Shown: one piece after another, positions 59,203 to 64,000 of the stretch
Layout: each line of letters starts with the position of its first letter
How positions within the stretch are numbered: position 1 is the first letter of the stretch
Origin: Palsa-504 sp963787645
Lineage (GTDB): Bacteria > Actinomycetota > Actinomycetes > Streptosporangiales > Streptosporangiaceae
Reading direction: 5' to 3'
DNA length: 64,000 bases
NCBI GenBank assembly: GCA_963787645.1
Contig: CAWBDS010000014.1
Coordinates: 620,001-684,000, forward strand
Notes under the pieces: generated by a model
What the model was told of the DNA's origin: nothing
Database searches by the model: none
What the model saw: the letters and a program-made list of their open reading frames with translations, nothing else
Position numbers and translations under genes: made by a program

Positions 59203-60714
59203 CTATGCCGCGGCAGGCGGCCCGAACCAGGCGGTTAGCGCGTGGGGGAGCCCGGGCCCGGCCACGTCATCTGTCCAGACCACATAACCGTCGGGCCGGA
59301 TCAGGACGGCGGCGGCAGCGGTGACCGTACCGCTTACCGGTAGTTCCCACCGGCCATCGTAGTCAGCGTCGACCAGCCGGACGCGATCCGCCCATGGCGT
59401 GATGTCAAAGCGGCCGGGCTCGCCGAGGTTGAGCAGCACCGGCCGGCCCTCGTGCAGCAGGGTGAACACCCGCACCGGCCCGCGGACGGTAATCAGGTCG
59501 AGATCGGGCATCCGGCGCCCGAGCAGCGGGTGTCCCGCGCCGAGGTCGTAATGAACGTCCAGACCGGAAATCATCGCCCCGATCCGCTTGCGGGGCTCGT
59601 CCATGCTCAGCAGCTCGGTCATCGTCTGGCGCAGGGCGTCGATGCGCGCGTTGGAGCGGGTGAGCGCGGTTTGCGCCAGGGTGTTCTGCAGCACGCGAGC
59701 ACCAACCGGATGCCGCTCGGCGTGGTAGGTGTCCAGCAGATCTTCTGTTGATATCTGCTTGACCACCTGGGCCAGCTTCCATCCCAGGTTGACGGCATCC
59801 TGCACGCCGACGCCGAGGCCCTGGCCGCCGACCGGGTAGTGAACGTGCGCAGCATCGCCCGCCAGCAGGACACGTCCCTTCCGGTAGGACGCCGCCTGCC
59901 GGGTCATATCGGTGAAGCGCGAGATCCAGGTCGGGCTGTGCACCCCGAAGTCCGTTCCCCAGACGGCGATGAGCGCCCGGCTGAGCTCACCGAGGGTCGG
60001 CTCGCCGGACTGTCCCGCGTACCGCTCACTCACCACCAGCCGGACCGGTTTCCCATCTCCTGGCCGGCCTATGGCTTGGGTGCCGTTCTCGTCATAGCAG
60101 ATGCCCCGCTCCGGCTCCTCGCTCATCTCGACCTCGGCGACCAGTGAGCTGGTCGACGGGTCCCACCCGGGGAACTCGATGTCGGCTGCCTTCCGGATCA
60201 CGCTGCGTCCTCCGTCGCACCCGACGAGGTAGTCCGCCCGTAGCCATAGGCCGTCGGACAGCTCGACGTCGACGCCGGTGTCGTCCTGCGCGAAACCGGC
60301 CACCTCGCGTTCGCGAATGATCGGGACCCCCAGCTCGCTGACCCAGGCGGCCAGTATCTGCTCGAACTGGCTCTGCCACAGCGCGAGCACATAGTTGTGG
60401 CGGGTGGGGAAGTCGCTGATGTCCAGCCGGATCCCGGAGAACCCCAGGCCCTGGGTCACGATTCCCTGCGACAGGAACCGCTCGGCGATACCGCGCTGAT
60501 CGAGCACCTCGATGGTGCGCGAGTGCAGGCCGCCGGCCCGTGATCCGTCGAGCTCCTGGCTGGCCCGCCGCTCGAGGATAGCCACGTCCACACCCGCCAG
60601 GGCCAGCTCGCCGGCCAGCATCAGTCCGGTCGGGCCCCCGCCGGCGATTACCACCGCGTGCCCGGTCACCGCCATACGACGGTCGGTTGGTTCATTTGGG
60701 CCGAACGAGCTCAT
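59203..60714 (-). CDS. FAD monooxygenase, rifampicin monooxygenase (Rox)-like
   Basis: 503 aa (ATG 60714; ATG 60675 is an alternative). Class A flavoprotein monooxygenase: IAGGGPTGLMLAGELALAG (FAD), LVGCDGGRSVIRK (DG motif), LLAGDAAHVHYPVGGQGLG (GD motif), then a thioredoxin-like C-terminal part. The PheA/TfdB-like form is that of Rox/RIFMO, which hydroxylates the rifamycin naphthohydroquinone and linearises the drug. It follows the HelD/HelR-like gene by 25 bp on the same strand, downstream of a rifamycin-associated element, which supports a rifamycin-resistance role. Confidence 0.8.
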   Translation of the reverse strand: MSSFGPNEPTDRRMAVTGHAVVIAGGGPTGLMLAGELALAGVDVAILERRASQELDGSRAGGLHSRTIEVLDQRGIAERFLSQGIVTQGLGFSGIRLDISDFPTRHNYVLALWQSQFEQILAAWVSELGVPIIREREVAGFAQDDTGVDVELSDGLWLRADYLVGCDGGRSVIRKAADIEFPGWDPSTSSLVAEVEMSEEPERGICYDENGTQAIGRPGDGKPVRLVVSERYAGQSGEPTLGELSRALIAVWGTDFGVHSPTWISRFTDMTRQAASYRKGRVLLAGDAAHVHYPVGGQGLGVGVQDAVNLGWKLAQVVKQISTEDLLDTYHAERHPVGARVLQNTLAQTALTRSNARIDALRQTMTELLSMDEPRKRIGAMISGLDVHYDLGAGHPLLGRRMPDLDLITVRGPVRVFTLLHEGRPVLLNLGEPGRFDITPWADRVRLVDADYDGRWELPVSGTVTAAAAVLIRPDGYVVWTDDVAGPGLPHALTAWFGPPAAA

Positions 60715-60739
60715 CTGATACCTCCGCAGACTGGTGCAA

Positions 60740-62912
60740 CTAAATAGCGGTGTGGTCGGGTCCGGAACTGGTGAGCATGACGAGTTGCTGGGTAGCCCGG
60801 GTCATCGCGACGTAACGGTCGACCGCTCCTTCGATGCCCGTGCCGAACGCCTCCGGGTCGACGAGCACGACCAGGTCGAACTCGAGCCCCTTGGACATTT
60901 CCGCGGGTAGCGAGCGGACGCGGGACCTGGCCCGGAACGTGGGATCGCCGATGACACAGGCGATGCCTTCGGCATGCGCGGCGAGCCACGCGTCGAGGAC
61001 CGGGCCCAGGTCCGAGGCGGGTCCGTGCCCGACGGGGATGCCGCTGGCGCGGATGGAGACCGGCACGTTGGCGTCCGGGAGCACGGACCGGATGACCGGC
61101 TCGGCTTCGGCCATGACCTCTTCAGGCGTCCGGTAGTTGATGTTCAGACGGGCCAGGCTGATCTGGTCGAACCCGACCCGTTCAAGCCGCTCCCGCCACG
61201 ACTCGGTAAATCCGTGCCTGGCCTGGGCCCGGTCACCGACGATAGTGAAGCTCCGGGACGGGCAGCGCAGCAGCAGCATCTGCCACTCCGCGTCGGTCAG
61301 TTCCTGAGCCTCGTCCACGACGATGTGCGCGAACGGGCCGGCCAGCAGATCCCGGTCGGCGCTGGGCAGCGCGGCCTGGTCGATCAGGGCGTCCTGAAAG
61401 TCCTCGCCGCGCAGCATCGTCACCAGGCCGACGCCGTACTCGTCGTCGGCCGCCTCGATAAAATTGTCTACCACCCGGGCCATCTGCTCGCGTTCGGCGG
61501 CGACCACCGCGGCTTGCTGGCGTAGACGTCGCGGCGCTTCCGGGTCGCCGAGCCGGTGCCGCGCCGCGTCCAGGATGGGCAGGTCAGAACACTGTCCATG
61601 CCTGCGGGTCCGGGCGCTGCAACCGCAGGATTTCCGCGGGGCTGAGCCAGGGGGCGCACAGGTGCAGGTAGGCCGGTACCGACCACAGGTCCCCGACCAG
61701 GTCGGCCGCCTCCAGCAGGGGCCACGCGCGGCTGAAGGTGGTACGCAGTTCCTCGTTCTGCATCAGCGATCGCCGGAGCAGGTGCTCCGGGGCGTCGCCG
61801 TCGTGCTTGTCCATCAAGATCGTGATCAGCTCTTCCCAGACCTGACCGCGAGTTTCGTTGTGCGGGGTACCGGGCTCCGCGGCTTGGAACGCCTCGGCCC
61901 AGTCATCGGCGCTCAGCCAGATATTGGACCACGGGGTCTCGACCGTCATCGGCTTGGTCGGCGGCTGTTCGTAGAACCTGACGGCCGCCTCGACCGCCTT
62001 CACCAGGTCCGCGGACGACTTCAGGCGGGCCACCTCCGGATCGGTCTCGTCTATTGCCGCCGCGCCCTCGGCGACGAGATCCCGCAGCGTGCAGGTCTGC
62101 ACACCCTCCTCGCCGAGGCTGGGGAGCACGTCGGACACGTAGGCCAGATAAGGCTGGTGCGGGCCGATGAACAGCACGCCGCCCCGGCGATGCCCGAGGC
62201 GGGGGTCGGAGTACAGCAGGTAGGCGGTTCGGTGCAGGGCGACGACGGTCTTGCCGGTGCCCGGACCGCCGTCGACGACGAGCGCGCCGCGCGATCCGGC
62301 CCGGATGATGGCGTCCTGGTCGGCCGCGATGGTGCCGAGCACGTCTCGCATCCGGGGCGACCGGCTGTGGCCCAGGCTGGCTATGAAGGCGGACTGGTCG
62401 TCGAGCGCGGCGTGCCCTTCGAGCCCGTCCGCGGTGAACACCTCATCCCAGTAGTCGCTGACCCGCCCGCGGGTCCAGCGGTACCTGCGGCGGCTGGCCA
62501 GGCCCATCGGGTTGCCGTGCGTCGCCCCGAAGAACGGCTCGGCCACGGGGGAGCGCCAGTCGACCAGGAGCCGGCGCCCCTCGCTGTCGGTGAGGCCGAG
62601 CCGTCCGATGTACACCGGCTCGGGTTGATCGGCATGGACGATCCGCCCTAGGCACAGGTCCAGGCCGAAGCGCCGCAGGGTACGCAGTCGCGCGGACAGC
62701 CGGTAGACCTCCATGTCCCGGTCCATCGCGGCCTGGCCGATGCCGCCCGGCGCCCGGCGCTCGGCCTCGAGGCGGCCGGACAGTTCGGCGATCGACTGAT
62801 CCAGGCTCTCCCCGATCGCCGCGAACTGCTGCTCGTCGACGGCGATCAGCGTCGGGTCGGCCTTGGCGCTGAGCCGGTCGGGCAGATCAAACGCACTGGT
62901 AGTCTCGCGCAT
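60740..62912 (-). pseudogene. HelD/HelR-like RNA polymerase-associated helicase, frameshifted
   Basis: Two reverse-strand frames form one protein of about 720 aa. The first (62912-61584, 442 aa) has the N-terminal coiled arm, the VDWRSPVAEPFFGATHGNP motif and the P-loop GGPGTGKTVVALHRTAYLL, ending QAWTVF-stop. The second (to 60740, at least 255 aa) continues with DLPILDAARHRLGDPEAPRR, IVVDEAQELTDAEWQMLLLR, SFTIVGDRAQARHG, ARLNINYRTPEEVM and YVAMTRATQQLVML. Removing one T in GTGTTCTGAC near 61587 restores the frame. UvrD-like HelD proteins displace inhibitors or stalled complexes from RNA polymerase; HelR gives rifamycin resistance. Either a true loss of function or a sequencing error. Confidence 0.85.
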
Positions 62913-62970
62913 TCCGCGACCCCGTCTCTGTAGGTTCTTTGCCCCGGCCAGCGATTATGCGGCACGACCC

Positions 62971-62989
62971 GGGTCTTGCCGCAAGCCCC
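62971..62989 (-). promoter_or_regulatory. rifamycin-associated element (RAE) upstream of helR-like gene
   Basis: GGGTCTTGCCGCAAGCCCC on the top strand, i.e. GGGGCTTGCGGCAAGACCC read towards the helicase gene, about 60 bp from its start. From memory this is the conserved RAE inverted repeat found upstream of rifamycin-inducible genes such as rox and helR in streptomycetes. Confidence 0.75.
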
Positions 62990-63043
62990 CATGTGCGCTA
63001 TAGATTGAAAGTGGAGGGGAGTGGTCTTCGCCGCAGGCCGGTA

Positions 63044-63917
63044 TTACGGCAGCTCGGCGGGCCCCTCGATAACCCGCAAGCCCAGCTGGTCGGCGATCTC
63101 ACCGAGCACGTCCTGCACGACCATGGTGTCGGCCAGCGGCATGATCTCGCTCTCGGTGTGCCCTTCGGCGACGCGCCCGGTGACTTCGGCCAGCTCGTGG
63201 GCGTAACCAGCGCCGGTGAGCGGGGCGTCGATGGTCTCCGGATCGTGTCCGTACCGGTGCAGCACGATGCGGCTGGGGTAGTGGAAACGCGGCGGCACGT
63301 GGATCCACCCGCCCGTGCCGAGCACCCGGGCCGCGCCGGGAGCCGGGCCGCGCAGCGAGGCGAACAGCAGCGCCGACCGGCCGCCCGGGTAGCGCAGCGG
63401 CACCGACTCCTCCACGTCGACTCCGCTCGGGTGCGCCACGCCGTGCGCGACGACCGAATCCGGGGTGCCCAGGAGCATCTGGGCGAACGAGACCGGGTAA
63501 ACACCCAAGTGGAACAGCAGGCCGTCGCCCTGCTCGGGATCATAGGACTGAGTCGCTGGATCCACGGGGTGGCGCGCGAGCCGCCGCGACGACCTCCCGA
63601 GTCGCAGCCGGCGTGACCGTGAACGACTTCTCCACCAGGATCGCCTTGCCCGCGGCCAGCGCACCCAGGGCTAGCGCACGGTGATACGGATGCGGGGTGG
63701 CCACGTAGACCACATCCACCCCTGGGTCGCTGAGCAGTGCCCGGTAGGAGCCGTGGGCCGTCGGGACTTGCCCATTACCGGTCAGGATGGCGTGCGCAGC
63801 GGCGAACGCTGCCGCCCGCTCGGCCGAGCGCGACCCGACGGCGGTGAGAACCGCGTTCGGCACATAGGCCAGGTCCCGCAGGACCTTGTTCTGCGACCGG
63901 CCCCGGTCCGGCCACAC
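63044..63917 (-). pseudogene. Gfo/Idh/MocA oxidoreductase, decayed
   Basis: The N-terminal half (63917-~63570) reads NAVLTAVGSRSAERAAAFAA, VDVVYVATPHPYHRALALGA and AGKAILVEKSFTV. The C-terminal half lies in another frame (63044-~63590): FHLGVYPVSFAQMLLGTPDS and onward. The normal MEAMWTRF segment between the halves, about 40 residues, is missing at the junction, and the extreme N-terminal GTG.IA nucleotide motif is garbled (WPDRGRSQNK). This implies a deletion plus frameshift in an NAD(P)-dependent sugar or dihydrodiol dehydrogenase-like gene. Confidence 0.75.
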
Positions 63918-63976
63918 CCCACCGCACAGTCATGCCCCGATCATGACCTATGGGCCGCGCCGTCCGCGTTCGCGGT

Positions 63977-64000
63977 TAGTCGACCGGGTCGTCCAGCCAT
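63977..64000 (-). CDS. possible 3' end of a gene running off the window
   Basis: Reverse strand reads WLDDPVD followed by a TAA stop at 63977-63979. Too short to identify; listed only because a gene may continue beyond the right edge. Confidence 0.25.

Noticed and set aside
1..64000. CRISPR arrays, tRNA/rRNA genes, intact transposases, integrase/att sites
   Set aside because: No regularly spaced repeats, tRNA-like cloverleaf sequence or transposase/integrase motifs were recognised on reading.

Overview
The window is chromosomal DNA from a high-GC actinomycete. Evidence includes GC-rich third codon positions, RbpA, a lipid-linked mannose (polyprenol phosphate mannose) synthase, DUF397 proteins, mycothiol-type DinB-fold proteins and many GTG starts with 4-bp start/stop overlaps. 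I cannot name the genus. No rRNA, tRNA, CRISPR array or intact insertion sequence was seen.

Positions ~273-33,900 (perhaps to ~36,440) form an enediyne biosynthetic gene cluster. The core is one tightly overlapped operon at 12,744-25,672: UnbV, UnbU, the iterative enediyne PKS (KS-AT-ACP-KR-DH-PPTase), the hot-dog thioesterase TEBC, a flavin reductase, a P450 and an acyl-CoA carboxylase beta subunit. A second operon at 29,388-33,893 holds the DUF1702/UNBL protein, a small DUF5987-like protein, a GMC oxidoreductase and an AhpD/CMD-like protein. To the left lie tailoring genes: two epoxide-hydrolase-type alpha/beta hydrolases, an FAD monooxygenase, a free adenylation-carrier didomain, a free condensation enzyme, two paralogous acyl-CoA-dehydrogenase-fold monooxygenases and a serine hydrolase. 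By analogy with C-1027-type nine-membered enediynes, the PKS and accessory genes build the core, the epoxide hydrolase opens an epoxide to a diol, and the A-PCP/C pair loads, modifies and esterifies a peripheral acyl group. The product cannot be read from the sequence; the A domain has lost the Asp that normally binds an alpha-amino group. Regulation is by two AraC-like paralogues, a divergent histidine kinase/response regulator pair and a TetR protein. No transporter, apoprotein or known self-resistance gene is visible in the cluster.

Positions ~36,450-47,530 are mostly ordinary chromosome: a methionine-synthase relic, an SDR with its catalytic Tyr/Lys replaced, a CBS protein, polyprenol phosphate mannose synthase, RbpA, GDPD, TrmH- and RsmC-like methyltransferases, adenylate kinase, PRPP synthetase and an S9 oligopeptidase.

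Positions 47,580-64,000 are accessory. They contain a corA relic, a DyP peroxidase with encapsulin targeting tail plus its encapsulin shell, a P450 with a UPF0104 membrane protein, an SDR with an ECF-type sigma factor, a TetR/hydrolase pair with two perfect operators, and a rifamycin-resistance-type locus. The last consists of a HelD/HelR-like gene broken by a 1-nt frameshift and a Rox-like FAD monooxygenase, downstream of a sequence matching the rifamycin-associated element. The window ends in a decayed Gfo/Idh/MocA gene. At least seven gene relics or frameshifted genes mark this as a region of past rearrangement.
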